Assembly: GCA_016870095.1 (NCBI GenBank) | Contig: VGCI01000002.1 | Location: forward strand, 1-64,000 | Direction of reading: 5' to 3' | Source: Alphaproteobacteria bacterium | GTDB taxonomy: Bacteria > Pseudomonadota > Alphaproteobacteria > Paracaedibacterales > VGCI01 | Length of the DNA: 64,000 nucleotides | Part shown: one piece after another, positions 17,773 to 26,464 of the stretch | Layout: each line of letters begins with the position of its first letter | Numbering within the stretch: position 1 is the first letter of the stretch | Notes under the pieces: model-generated | What the model was told of the DNA's origin: nothing | The model's database searches: none | The model's input: the letters and a program-made list of their open reading frames with translations, nothing else | Translations under genes and position numbers: made by a program

Positions 17773-20386
17773 CCCAGCTCTCCCCAACATTGGTCGCGAC
17801 ACCTCGGGTCACAATATTTTGGGTCTCGACCCTTTGTGTTGAGCTATTTTGTCTTTCGATGACAGTTTCTATAGCTTCCTCGATCGAGGTGCCGCGTTTA
17901 ATATGACTCTCAATGGCTTGGTATTCTTCGGCATTGGTTGAGTAAAGAAGGCGACTAAAGGGATCGAGTCGCAGACGCCCCACGATTCCATTAATACCCG
18001 GTCCAAAAATTGCAGCTTCTGAATAATGGGGCGGATTGGAGTGGATAGATCGTAGGAGCGCTTCCTTATATTCATTGTCTACAAAACCTTGAAGCTGATC
18101 GTGGTGCTTCAGAGAAGTGATGACATCACCTTCCTGATAGAGAATGCATTTCCATGCTGAACAATTAAACGCCTCAGTAGCCCCGGGAGATTCTTCTTTG
18201 AAATAGTCTGTCAAATGTTGCGTTCCCAAAATAATCGAACCCTTGTACTTACGAGAGGTACGGCTCGCTTCAGATATAAAGTCTCCCGTGTTTTTGCCAC
18301 TGAGGAGCTTCCACGCTTCATCGATGATAATGAGGAATGGGGTTACGCGATCGCCTTTCGCCATTTCTTGATTGATTTGAATGATGAGCATTTGCACGAC
18401 TACGGCCATGAGGCTTGGATAATTGCGCAAATGATCAGTTTCGATAACAACCAGCTTTTCCTTAAAGCTTGTATTAGCTGCCTTATTAAAGAAGTGCCCA
18501 TAAGAGCCTTGAGAGGAAAATGCATATAGAGTTTGACAAAGATTTTTAGCAACCATCTGCTCATGGTTCTCCAGTAACTCTCTCACTGTATCAACAGAGC
18601 TCTTGGATTTGTAGGTCTCCCAAGACCCGCGGATGGCTTGCTCAATGTAGGCATTTTCTAAATCAGTTGTGCCGTTCTTTGGAGCCGCCATGACTTGAAA
18701 GATTGGACAAATCATAGCCAGCATTTCTTCTCGTTGGAGTATCTCTTCAGGGCTATTGCTTTCAGGAATATGAGTGAAGGGATTCAAGCTTATGGGATTC
18801 CGAATATCGAACTCGATGTGCTGTCCTTTGAGGATCTGGCATGTCTTCTTAAAGCTTCTTCCCAAATCCAAAACAAAAACCTTACCCCCGACACCCATGA
18901 CCGTTGACATGAGTTCGTTCATAAAAACAGATTTTCCTGATCCACTTTGCCCAGCGATACAAACATTATAGTTATGATCAGTTTGGGCATTCGTTTCTCC
19001 TGGCAAAAAGGCTTTGCCAAAAGGATTCCAAAAGAAGAGCTGTCCTCGTCGTCCCACAAGCGGCATACCAGGAGATGCTTGGCCCTTCCATTCCCCAACA
19101 ACGGGTAAGAGATTCTGAGCTTCTTTGGTTACAGTCTTCTTGGCTTTTGATAACTTTTCTAAGCCCGTTGCAGCTCCATAAGCCTTTTTTGAGAAGTACC
19201 CTGTTTTGGATGTCCCAATCGTCCATGTCATCGGCAATGAGGAAAGGAGAACGAATAAATGATCGTATTTGGTGGGTTGAAAGGCCCAGCCAGAAGTTCC
19301 CCATAACGCTCGTAAGTGCTGCTCATTTTCTTGGATTTCTTCAGGTCTTGAAAAGATCGTATAACTCAAGGACTCAATAATAACTTGCCCGCCAAGCTGA
19401 AGCTCTTCGACCGTTTCAACGCTTTCATCGTATTGTTCCTGCAAGTTTGGCATAAACTTGGACATCCCCTTCTTTAAAGAGTTCTCGAGAGTTTGGCGCT
19501 TTGCATACGCCTTAGCTTTGATCTTTCCCTGGTTGCTATCTACAAACAAACCAAAGTGAATGAGGAAGGGGCATGGAATCTTTTGACGTACTTCTAAAAG
19601 ATCACCAATCATCCGATCCATATTCCCTAAAGACCACCGTTTCGGCCAAACCTTTGGGATATAGCTACGGCATATGGTTTGACCCTCGTTCAACAGCAGT
19701 TCGTTTTCCGTTGCCTTAAAGTTCTTATCCAAATCAAAAAATTGCTTCTTCAAGAAATCATGCTCTTGCCATTGACTAAACTGTGGATAGACATCCTGAT
19801 GGATGTTCAGGATGGTACCGACTTCTCGGATCAAACCATCTGCATCAAGTGTTGTTGCTTGAATGCCTAAAGTCTCGAGGACGGCTTTCATTTCTTTTCG
19901 AAGACGCAACAATCTGTCTTTCTCAAAAGGTTGAGTGATATGTCCGGGAAGGGTATAGGAGATTAGCAATCGATAGTCTCGGATCAAAAATCCCCCTAGA
20001 TCGTTGTATGCTTTGGCTTTTAAAAATTCTGAGCGACGCAAGGCCAGTTTTTGGAATATGGGATCATTTCGCAAAGATTCACTTCGGGCATCTTTCCAAT
20101 AATCGAGATGAGGGCCAATGCAAGGACTCGCAAACAAGAGAAATTGCATTGATGTACCTTCAGTCAAATTTCCAGGTGTTCGAAAGAACTGAGCCATTTG
20201 CTGTTGATCCTCAAGACCTGCCCCAACAATGGGATTGGCGCTTAACACAAATCCTGTTGCCCCTTCATTGTAAAAAAGTTGAGATTGAGGTTCATAACTC
20301 TCATAAGGCAAAAGATCATTGAGACGCGGAATGTTGATCCACTCTTTCATCAAGTTTTCAAAGGTATCATCTTTGTTCGACGACAT
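17762..20386 (-). CDS. traC: TraC, VirB4-type secretion ATPase
   Basis: An 874-residue cytoplasmic ATPase that powers F-type pilus assembly; F TraC is 875 residues. The N-terminal half is the TraC/VirB4 domain. The Walker A motif CIAGQSGSGKSVFMNE is at residues 476-491 and the Walker B stretch FLIIIDEAWKLLSG at about 684-697, followed by SRTSRKYKGSIILGTQ with the conserved Gln. The start has AGAGGAAGAG just upstream of ATG 20386. It is intact over its full length, which argues that the apparatus was functional until recently. Confidence 0.95.
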   Translation of the reverse strand: MSSNKDDTFENLMKEWINIPRLNDLLPYESYEPQSQLFYNEGATGFVLSANPIVGAGLEDQQQMAQFFRTPGNLTEGTSMQFLLFASPCIGPHLDYWKDARSESLRNDPIFQKLALRRSEFLKAKAYNDLGGFLIRDYRLLISYTLPGHITQPFEKDRLLRLRKEMKAVLETLGIQATTLDADGLIREVGTILNIHQDVYPQFSQWQEHDFLKKQFFDLDKNFKATENELLLNEGQTICRSYIPKVWPKRWSLGNMDRMIGDLLEVRQKIPCPFLIHFGLFVDSNQGKIKAKAYAKRQTLENSLKKGMSKFMPNLQEQYDESVETVEELQLGGQVIIESLSYTIFSRPEEIQENEQHLRALWGTSGWAFQPTKYDHLFVLLSSLPMTWTIGTSKTGYFSKKAYGAATGLEKLSKAKKTVTKEAQNLLPVVGEWKGQASPGMPLVGRRGQLFFWNPFGKAFLPGETNAQTDHNYNVCIAGQSGSGKSVFMNELMSTVMGVGGKVFVLDLGRSFKKTCQILKGQHIEFDIRNPISLNPFTHIPESNSPEEILQREEMLAMICPIFQVMAAPKNGTTDLENAYIEQAIRGSWETYKSKSSVDTVRELLENHEQMVAKNLCQTLYAFSSQGSYGHFFNKAANTSFKEKLVVIETDHLRNYPSLMAVVVQMLIIQINQEMAKGDRVTPFLIIIDEAWKLLSGKNTGDFISEASRTSRKYKGSIILGTQHLTDYFKEESPGATEAFNCSAWKCILYQEGDVITSLKHHDQLQGFVDNEYKEALLRSIHSNPPHYSEAAIFGPGINGIVGRLRLDPFSRLLYSTNAEEYQAIESHIKRGTSIEEAIETVIERQNSSTQRVETQNIVTRGVATNVGESWVED

Positions 20387-20398
20387 TAGCTCTTCCTC

Positions 20399-20692
20399 TC
20401 AAATGACAGGTGACTCATCAATTGAAATAACTTTGCTCATCTGATCCGGACCATAATAAATGAGCAATTGCTTCTTTTTGAGGTGGCACGTACCAGAGCT
20501 ACAAACTGATTCATCTTTGTCTAAATCAATTTCACGACGATCAATCATTTTGTTCACTTTAGAAAGTGAGGCGCACCCAGCTCCTGTCCCATAAGGACAA
20601 TCAAAGTGACTAGAATAAGTAGAACCGCTACAAGCACTCAAAAACAAGTAACCCAATAGAGAGAGCCCTTTTGGTATTTTCTCAAAACTCAT
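20399..20692 (-). CDS. traV: TraV, outer-membrane lipoprotein of the transfer channel
   Basis: A short (97-residue) TraV. Residues 10-21 carry a lipobox (LFLSAC) for lipid attachment at Cys21. The conserved family segment FDCPYGTGAGCASLSKVN follows. F TraV is longer (171 residues), so this copy keeps mainly the core. TraV links TraB to TraK in the outer-membrane ring complex. Its ATG directly abuts the traB stop. Confidence 0.88.
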   Translation of the reverse strand: MSFEKIPKGLSLLGYLFLSACSGSTYSSHFDCPYGTGAGCASLSKVNKMIDRREIDLDKDESVCSSGTCHLKKKQLLIYYGPDQMSKVISIDESPVI

Positions 20693-22024
20693 TTAACCCT
20701 CCTGATGTTCTTGGTTTGAAATATCTTGTATGTTATTTAAAGATGCCCCGACAACTTTCAGGTCATTATCACTTTCGGACGTTAAAGAGACACCGCTCTT
20801 GAGAAGCACATCGACGACGCGACCACTAGCCACCATAATCACCGGCTGCATTTGTTCTGCTCGTTTAATTGAGAATTCGGCTAGCTTATCTAGGGCGTTA
20901 CCTGCTCCTGAAGCGGCAGCCCCTTTTAGTGCATCTTCTTTGCTTAATGCATTGGTTTGACCAAAGGGAGTTCCAAAAGGGGAAGATGCGTATGTACCCG
21001 AAGTTGCTTCAAACTTTAAGAAGTTTGCTGCCGCTGACAGCATCGCCGCTCCAAAAGCCTCTCGTGCAACGGCCCCTGAACGATCCACAACTTGGCCCCG
21101 AATGCCTGCCAACCCATCCTCACCAACAACCCACCCCTCAATCGATTTCTCAATTTGAGTGCCATTTTTATCCTTCCAGGTTAAGCTTTCGAGCCGACAA
21201 CGCGCCCGCTCACTGGAAATATCCCCATAGCATGCACCGATAAGCACAGCATCTCGTACCTGACCTTTTAAGCCGCCGGGGAGATTGCCATCATCAACCA
21301 ATCGCAATTTAATCGGTTCTGGATTGCCTTGAGAGTTCGTCGCTGTGGAAGCTGCAACACCCATGTCCACAACTGCTTTACAGTAAGTTCCCCCTGGCAG
21401 ATATAAGTCAGACGATTTTAAAGAAGAGCCCGCGAGGCGATGTCCAGTAATGTGGACAATTTTTGGACCCCGGCTTTTAGGGAGAGGATTATTTGCTGCC
21501 TCAATAGAAAGGGGCGAGGTAATAAATTCTGGTTGAGCCTTATGGGAAGTTTGGGGTTGTTCAATTGTCTGATTTGTCGTTTCGGCGATAGGCGCTTCAT
21601 GTGAGGGTTGTGCTTTGAAGAGAGCTTCAAGAACATCTATTCGCTTTTCCAGCATTTCATTTTGTTGGTGAACTTGGTGTGTTTCTTTGCGAAGGCTTTC
21701 CGCCTTCTTTTCAACTCTATTGACCCAAGTTTCTCGCTCATCGACCGGACTTAATGGTGTTGCTAAAGCACTCATTACTTTCTCAACTGGGTTTCCGCTC
21801 TTAGAAGAGGATGCATTGTTATCTCCCGAGAAGCTAAGATAAAGTCCTGCGAACAGAAACACTGTTATTCCCCCACCAGAGAGAAGTAGCTGCTTTACCC
21901 TTAGTTTCTTTGAGGAAGCATTTAATGCCTGTGAGCCAGAATGTCCAGATAATCCGATCTTGTGGTACAGATTTTCTGAGAGGCCTCTTTTGAGCCTTTC
22001 CAATTTTTTGAATATCTCTTTCAT
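20693..22024 (-). CDS. traB: TraB, VirB10-like envelope-spanning channel protein
   Basis: A 443-residue TraB. A cytoplasmic basic N-terminus is followed by one transmembrane helix (VKQLLLSGGGITVFLFAGLY, residues 43-62), a coiled coil near residues 95-125, a proline-rich stretch and a C-terminal TrbI/VirB10 domain containing SSDLYLPGGTYCKAVVDMGV and VLIGACYGDISSERARCRLE. It bridges the inner membrane to TraK and TraV. GAAGAGGAA precedes the start. Length is close to F TraB (475). Confidence 0.93.
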   Translation of the reverse strand: MKEIFKKLERLKRGLSENLYHKIGLSGHSGSQALNASSKKLRVKQLLLSGGGITVFLFAGLYLSFSGDNNASSSKSGNPVEKVMSALATPLSPVDERETWVNRVEKKAESLRKETHQVHQQNEMLEKRIDVLEALFKAQPSHEAPIAETTNQTIEQPQTSHKAQPEFITSPLSIEAANNPLPKSRGPKIVHITGHRLAGSSLKSSDLYLPGGTYCKAVVDMGVAASTATNSQGNPEPIKLRLVDDGNLPGGLKGQVRDAVLIGACYGDISSERARCRLESLTWKDKNGTQIEKSIEGWVVGEDGLAGIRGQVVDRSGAVAREAFGAAMLSAAANFLKFEATSGTYASSPFGTPFGQTNALSKEDALKGAAASGAGNALDKLAEFSIKRAEQMQPVIMVASGRVVDVLLKSGVSLTSESDNDLKVVGASLNNIQDISNQEHQEG

Positions 22025-22042
22025 AGGGATTCCTCTTCAGTA

Positions 22043-22351
22043 TTAGTTCAATATGTTAAAAATTGCTTTTGACTTAACGAGAGCAGTGACGATGCCAATC
22101 CCCCCGGCAACACCGATCTGCGCTAAACCTTTTGGAATATCCCCCTGGTAACAGGAATATCCCCCTCCAACCACAAGCCCACCACCAATCAATAGAGATG
22201 CTAGATTGCCAAGGACAATGTCGCTTACCTTGGTGATTTGTGCATCTAAGGTGGCGTGAGCAAACCCCGTCGTAGTAAGCATTCCAAAGGATACATAACA
22301 AAGAGCTTTACCCCATACCTTTAATTCCGCTTTTGATATCAATAATTTCAT
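22043..22351 (-). CDS. F-type pilin (TraA-like)
   Basis: A 102-residue protein with a long leader ending GFAHA (residue 33). Cleavage there leaves a peptide of about 69 residues, almost the length of mature F pilin (70). The mature part has two hydrophobic helices (IVLGNLASLLIGGGLVVGGG and IGVAGGIGIVTALV) separated by a short basic turn GDIPKG, the VirB2/TraA topology. It lies between traK and traB, not before traL as in F, as in other alphaproteobacterial clusters I recall. Identification rests on size, topology and context. Confidence 0.78.
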   Translation of the reverse strand: MKLLISKAELKVWGKALCYVSFGMLTTTGFAHATLDAQITKVSDIVLGNLASLLIGGGLVVGGGYSCYQGDIPKGLAQIGVAGGIGIVTALVKSKAIFNILN

Positions 22352-22366
22352 ATATGTTTCTCCACT

Positions 22367-23047
22367 CTATTTACGGTTTTGAATGACAAATAGTTTCCCC
22401 GATTGTTCAGGATTTAATTGGGGTTGATCGAAAGCAGATGCCAAATCCCTAGCCTCCCAAAGCACCCTATTATCTAGGATGATCTGTTCTTGGCTAACGT
22501 TCTTGATTTTGAAAACCAAGACACGATAATGCTCGTTTTGATAAGCATTCTCGACCATTGCTTCTAATGAGCTTTTGCCGACATGCTCACGACTCACCTC
22601 CTCGACGCTAATGGCGTAGAACCCTTTTGGAACAATCCCTTGAACGAAGCTGGCAAGAATTGTACCTGCATCCTCTTGACTCTGTTGCAACTGTGATTCT
22701 GCATTCTCAAATGTAAGGAGAATCGGTTCCGTCTTTTTGGATTTAGGAATGAGTTTAAGGTCCTGGACAGCACCGCGCTTCGTGATAACTGTTACATAGA
22801 GGGGACTGTTCAAATTTTCAGCAACCACAAAAATATGACCGCTTTTATGGTGAGATATATTATCTCCATATTCAGTTGGAAAGGCATAGATATCCTCAAT
22901 ACCATCTTTTTCAATCGTGATTCGCGTCATCCCCGTTTTTGAGATTGGAAACTCCAATACCTCAGCAGAATTTAGGGGAGTATGGGCATTGCAAACATCT
23001 AAAGAAAACAAGATCACAAATACAAAACTCATCAAACATTTATTCAT
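22367..23047 (-). CDS. traK: TraK, secretin-like outer-membrane channel protein
   Basis: About 226 residues with a signal peptide (MNKCLMSFVFVILFSLDVCN). The body shows the TraK/VirB9-like pattern with AEVLEFPISKTGMTRITIEKDG early and NSPLYVTVITKRGAVQDLKL in the middle. Start ATG 23047 follows GGAGG by six bases and overlaps the traE stop; a longer frame to 23062 is not needed. TraK forms the outer ring with TraV and TraB. Confidence 0.9.
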   Translation of the reverse strand: MNKCLMSFVFVILFSLDVCNAHTPLNSAEVLEFPISKTGMTRITIEKDGIEDIYAFPTEYGDNISHHKSGHIFVVAENLNSPLYVTVITKRGAVQDLKLIPKSKKTEPILLTFENAESQLQQSQEDAGTILASFVQGIVPKGFYAISVEEVSREHVGKSSLEAMVENAYQNEHYRVLVFKIKNVSQEQIILDNRVLWEARDLASAFDQPQLNPEQSGKLFVIQNRK

Positions 23048-23600
23048 CTTTAACCTCCACAAAATCTTTCAATAGGATGACACCATGAGTTCGAACCGCC
23101 CAAGCGAGGCGGAATTTCTTTTCGGTGGTGACAGGATTAGAATCTCTCCCGAAATAAGCAATGTGCTGCCCAGCAACATCGATAGTTTGAGCGGACTGAT
23201 TTACTAAAAACTTTTTAGGATAAAAGACCGTGCTGATCTCGTCTGCCTTGATCTTCTTGGATTCAGCCTGCAACTTCTCCTTTAGCGTTCCGACATTTTG
23301 AACTGTGATTTTTAGAATCTGCTGGATCTTCCAATCAATGCTATCGGGATTAACACAAAGGATGGTGTTCACCACTCCATTTGCCCAATCGGCAAAGTAG
23401 TCGTCTGAGTACTTGGACGCGGTCATCTCCAATCTGTGGTCAACATCATAGTGCGGAATCAAAACCCAATGTTCTTCCGTATTAATCAATTTTAAGACCA
23501 AGAGTATGTTTGTAAAAGCTAACCCAAGACAGCTCCAGAGAGTAAAGTCTCGTTGTTTCAAAATGCCTGTTAATGTTGATTGGGTGGTTGAGAAATTCAT
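23040..23600 (-). CDS. traE: TraE, inner-membrane pilus assembly protein
   Basis: About 186 residues, matching F TraE (188). One N-terminal transmembrane helix (LWSCLGLAFTNILLVLKLIN) is followed by a VirB8-like periplasmic domain with YSDDYFADWANGVVNTILCV. ATG 23600 overlaps the traL stop as ATGA with GGAAGAGGG upstream; ATG 23621 is also in frame. It is a core component of the inner-membrane platform. Confidence 0.9.
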   Translation of the reverse strand: MNFSTTQSTLTGILKQRDFTLWSCLGLAFTNILLVLKLINTEEHWVLIPHYDVDHRLEMTASKYSDDYFADWANGVVNTILCVNPDSIDWKIQQILKITVQNVGTLKEKLQAESKKIKADEISTVFYPKKFLVNQSAQTIDVAGQHIAYFGRDSNPVTTEKKFRLAWAVRTHGVILLKDFVEVKDE

Positions 23601-23896
23601 GGCAACCAAACCCTCTTCCATGATTTAGGACAAATTCTGGGCAAGCCAAACCTCAATCCAAGAGTCCAATGAAGATATGAGACCAAAGAAAATCCTGTGA
23701 CCAACTTCTTGAATCGTTTGATGAGGTAGACACCCAGAGACCCCGCAATAATGAAAAATAATTTGATAGAAAGGGATTCCAGTACAAAGAATAAGAAAAT
23801 GCTTACGATGATGAAACAAAGCTCATCCACCGTCATCCCTCCAATTCTGAGCGGTTCGGACATGAAGGTATAAATCCGGTGTTCTTTAATGTTCAC
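23597..23896 (-). CDS. traL: TraL, small inner-membrane conjugation protein
   Basis: About 99 residues, VirB3-like. GTG 23896 is the favoured start because AGAGGAAA lies six bases upstream; translation then gives NIKEHRIYTFMSEPLRIGG, where EPLRIGG is a strongly conserved TraL motif. Two hydrophobic helices follow (MTVDELCFIIVSIFLFFVLE and LFFIIAGSLGVYLIKRF). It overlaps the end of the upstream initiator-like gene by 11 bases, tying tra expression to that gene. Confidence 0.85.
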   Translation of the reverse strand: MNIKEHRIYTFMSEPLRIGGMTVDELCFIIVSIFLFFVLESLSIKLFFIIAGSLGVYLIKRFKKLVTGFSLVSYLHWTLGLRFGLPRICPKSWKRVWLP

Positions 23897-25223
23897 AGCG
23901 ATTTCCTCTGATTGTTTCAACAACTTTCAAATCAATATGCTTTATTTCGGGATGTACAGATTGAATCGCTTTTAAAATTTCTGATGAGAAGTTGGTCGCA
24001 ATATAATCCTTGATGAACCTTCCCTCTACGGACAAAGTTGCCTTCGATTCAGTCAAGTCGATCAAAGATACCTTCAAAAACCAATCTTTGTATTTAATTT
24101 GACCGATCTGCTTGGCTAGATTGAGTGAGATCTTATGCCAAGGCAGAAGACACTTGTGGCTTGGTAGTTTCCTGACAAGTTCTTCTGAGAATTCCTCCCA
24201 AGGTAGAACTTCCGAAAGCATCTTAGCCGGTTGAGGTTGGTCATAAATCACCCCTTCCAAAACTTTATAGGCATTGTCCGGAACTAAAGCCCAATCCAGG
24301 GTAGCTTTGAAGCTTCGGGGGTTCTCTCCCGCAAGGTAACGAGAGTTTGCAATCAGGGTGCAATAATCCCTCCAGGAATCTATATTCCCCTCGAAAACCG
24401 TTTCCAGAAGCGTCTTCAACCGCTCCCCTCGCTTCTTGGTGAGATGAACCTTCTTTCCAGAATAAACTTTGCATTGAACTGTTTGATTCCAAAATTCCAG
24501 AATTTCCTCGTGAGTCTGCTTGAGGGTGTGGTTGAAATTGGAATTGGAATTTAAATTTTGAAAACGATTTATTTTTTCTTCTTCCTCTTCCTTGAACTTT
24601 ACATCCACAAAATTGCTTGAAGGAGGAGAAAGAGGAGGAAGAGTAGTCTCTGAAGTAATCTCTTGTGTATTCTCTGTATAATGAGAGAGGGTCATTCTGA
24701 CCCCATCGTTGGGGACAAGTTGACCCTGTCGAGAGAGACAATTTGACCTCATCGATTGACCCATTTTGGGCTCATCGAGAGGGTCATTTTGACCCCATGA
24801 GTGAGTCTCCTGCTTTTCTGAATATACTGAATCATTTACTACTTCGTTCCTCTTTGGAAGAACACGATCTAAAATTTGGATGTTGGATACAGAAAGACTA
24901 ATTTTTTTGAGAAGGTCATAGTCAAGGGTATAGTATTTTGTTCTCTTAAACCCACGCGTCACAAAGGATATCAGAAGACCTGATTCTTCCAAGTTCGCAA
25001 TGGTACGCTTAATTGTTTTCTTGCTCCAAAATTGAAACTGTTGGTGCCATTGCGTAAAGGTGTTGTAGACCCAGTACCGTTCTTCAAAGAAATTCTTATT
25101 AAATTGAGGATTAAGCCAATAGTGCACTTGTTGCAACACTATGGCTTCATTCAGTCCAATTGTTTTAGCAAGTGTAGGAAGAACCTGGAGGGGGGGTTCA
25201 TTGATAAGGAGTTGTGGAATCAT
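23886..25223 (-). CDS. Replication-initiator-like protein with winged helix and DnaA N-terminal domain
   Basis: A 445-residue two-part protein. Residues 1-110 look like the winged-helix N-terminus of phage and plasmid replication proteins (EAIVLQQVHYWLNPQ, WVYNTFTQWHQQFQFWSKKT, IKRTIANLEESGLLIS). Residues 345-435 match the DnaA N-terminal helicase-interaction domain (PWHKISLNLAKQIGQIKYKD, ATLSVEGRFIKDYIATNFS). The linker, residues 142-180, is encoded by five 23-bp tandem repeats. DnaA-like initiators occur on rickettsial plasmids and integrated elements. It lacks the DnaA AAA+ and DNA-binding domains, so it may recruit helicase rather than melt DNA, or act as a regulator. It is co-transcribed with traL. 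Confidence 0.75.
   Translation of the reverse strand: MIPQLLINEPPLQVLPTLAKTIGLNEAIVLQQVHYWLNPQFNKNFFEERYWVYNTFTQWHQQFQFWSKKTIKRTIANLEESGLLISFVTRGFKRTKYYTLDYDLLKKISLSVSNIQILDRVLPKRNEVVNDSVYSEKQETHSWGQNDPLDEPKMGQSMRSNCLSRQGQLVPNDGVRMTLSHYTENTQEITSETTLPPLSPPSSNFVDVKFKEEEEEKINRFQNLNSNSNFNHTLKQTHEEILEFWNQTVQCKVYSGKKVHLTKKRGERLKTLLETVFEGNIDSWRDYCTLIANSRYLAGENPRSFKATLDWALVPDNAYKVLEGVIYDQPQPAKMLSEVLPWEEFSEELVRKLPSHKCLLPWHKISLNLAKQIGQIKYKDWFLKVSLIDLTESKATLSVEGRFIKDYIATNFSSEILKAIQSVHPEIKHIDLKVVETIRGNRCEH
24685..24799. repeat. Five tandem 23-bp iteron-like repeats
   Basis: Units lie at 24685-24707, 24708-24730, 24731-24753, 24754-24776 and 24777-24799, each exactly 23 bp. Units 1 and 5 share GAGAGGGTCATT and TGACCCCAT with one internal difference; units 2 to 4 are more diverged but keep ACAA or CATT next to TTGACC and a CATC-like end. 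The core GGTCATTTTGACC is itself palindromic. The unit is not a multiple of three, so the five copies are read in different frames and encode unlike peptides, which argues that the DNA itself is conserved. About two helical turns per unit and location inside an initiator gene fit replication iterons. Confidence 0.8.
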
Positions 25224-25489
25224 TTGCGAGCCTTTCTTTTTGCTGAAGGAACAATTTGTGAGTTATCTGTCTGATCAGAAACTAAAGGAAGTTTGGTGTG
25301 ATATTCGGAAGTGCATCGGCATCGATGCCTGAGTTCAAAGTCTTCAATATCGGAGAGCCAGTAAGTTACATGTCTGCTCACTTTAGAATAATGAGGTCCC
25401 TGACCCGTATAGCGCCACCGGCTAAGTGTCTTAGTGGTAACGTTCCACCGTTTAGCCACTTGATCTGGAGTTAAAAATGATGGGTTCAT
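25220..25489 (-). CDS. HTH_17 (excisionase/AlpA-like) DNA-binding protein
   Basis: An 89-residue protein with a MerR-like winged helix of the excisionase/AlpA class: FLTPDQVAKRWNVTTKTLSR, WRYTGQGPHYSKV, then YWLSDIEDFE. The C-terminus is basic (SAKRKARK). It is the first gene of the tra operon and overlaps the initiator-like gene by four bases (ATGA), so it is the likely local regulator or an excision factor. Two paralogues lie at 25989 and 26252. Confidence 0.82.
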   Translation of the reverse strand: MNPSFLTPDQVAKRWNVTTKTLSRWRYTGQGPHYSKVSRHVTYWLSDIEDFELRHRCRCTSEYHTKLPLVSDQTDNSQIVPSAKRKARK

Positions 25490-25988
25490 AAAATTATTCT
25501 CTCCAATTTAATTACTGCATTTCTTTTTGCAGATCGTATTGAATCAATATAAAGTTGTTTTGTCAATCGTGATAACAATAGTTATTCATAGTCTATATTA
25601 TTATATAAACATCTACAAACGTCTATTAATTACATAATACTTATTTTTAAACCGTCTTTATTCATCTATAAACGTATCCAAAAGTCTATGAACTTTTTTT
25701 TAAAAAATATGAAGTTAAAGTCAGAACAACAAACGAATATATGAAATTCTCACAAGTTACGTGAGCAGAGGATTAATAGTAGGGGAAAAACTTACCGATC
25801 ATCGAGAATGGGTTTTTAGTGAAATAAGAACATATAGACTCAGTTTATAAAAAACGATTCACAACAGAAAAAGTTTGTAGTAGAAATTAAAGATGTCAAA
25901 AAGCACAATGCATATAATTAAAAAATAAATCTTATCGAAATAACAATTGCTGTAAATTTTTAGATAAAATAGCCGAAGGAGATTTTAC
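25490..25988. promoter_or_regulatory. AT-rich divergent regulatory region of the tra island
   Basis: A 499-base AT-rich gap between two divergent HTH_17 genes; it must hold the tra operon promoter. Two copies of CATCTAYAAACGT start at 25610 and 25663, 53 bases (about five helical turns) apart, and related GTCTAT words occur at 25591, 25621 and 25691. A short inverted repeat CTCAC...GTGAG occurs near 25750. The repeats are candidate operators for the HTH_17 proteins; no protein-coding frame is convincing. An oriT could also lie here but is not recognisable. Confidence 0.4.
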
Positions 25989-26222
25989 ATGAAAACATCA
26001 TTTCTTACACCAGAAGAATTGGCAGCAAGATGGATATTGACAAGTGGTACTTTGGCAAGGTGGCGACGTAAAGGAACCGGTCCCAAATATTCTAAAACAG
26101 AAAGTGGTATTTTTTACAAGCTTGAGGATATTGAGTCTTACGAGGATAGCAGAACCTTTCAAAGTACGGCTGAGTATCCTCCTGAATTAAAGGGTAAAAA
26201 AAAAATTCAGAAAACCCATTAG
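25989..26222 (+). CDS. HTH_17 DNA-binding protein, paralogue 2
   Basis: A 77-residue excisionase-like protein (FLTPEELAARWILTSGTLAR, WRRKGTGPKYSKT, FYKLEDIESYED) with a basic end (KGKKKIQ). AAGGAG lies six bases before the ATG. It is clearly related to the protein at 25220 and divergent from it, so the two may compete for the same operators in the shared gap. Confidence 0.8.
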   Translation: MKTSFLTPEELAARWILTSGTLARWRRKGTGPKYSKTESGIFYKLEDIESYEDSRTFQSTAEYPPELKGKKKIQKTH

Positions 26223-26251
26223 TCGCGGTTGAGGCTTAAATTTTAAGAAAT

Positions 26252-26464
26252 TTAATCATAACAGGTAAAATGATTGTTTTTTGTTTTCCCTCTTGACTCT
26301 CTTGCCTTTTCAAAATCTTCTATTTCCTCAAGCCTATATATGGCACGACCCCCTATTTTAAAGAAAGGTGGGCCTTTTCCACTCCACCGCCATTGTCTTA
26401 AAGTCTTGACAGTAACACTCCATCTGACAGATAACTCATTTGCAGATAAATTTCTTTTTTCCAT
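26252..26464 (-). CDS. HTH_17 DNA-binding protein, paralogue 3
   Basis: A 70-residue member of the same excisionase-like family (LSANELSVRWSVTVKTLRQW, GKGPPFFKIGGRAIYRLEEI). It converges with the gene at 25989 (stops 30 bases apart). The ribosome binding site is weak (AAGAGG directly adjacent to ATG). Three small HTH_17 genes in 1.3 kb suggest local duplication at the regulatory end of the element. Confidence 0.75.
   Translation of the reverse strand: MEKRNLSANELSVRWSVTVKTLRQWRWSGKGPPFFKIGGRAIYRLEEIEDFEKARESRGKTKNNHFTCYD

Noticed and set aside
24685-24799. CRISPR array
   Set aside because: The 23-bp units are contiguous with no spacers, lie inside a coding frame, and there are no cas genes in the window.
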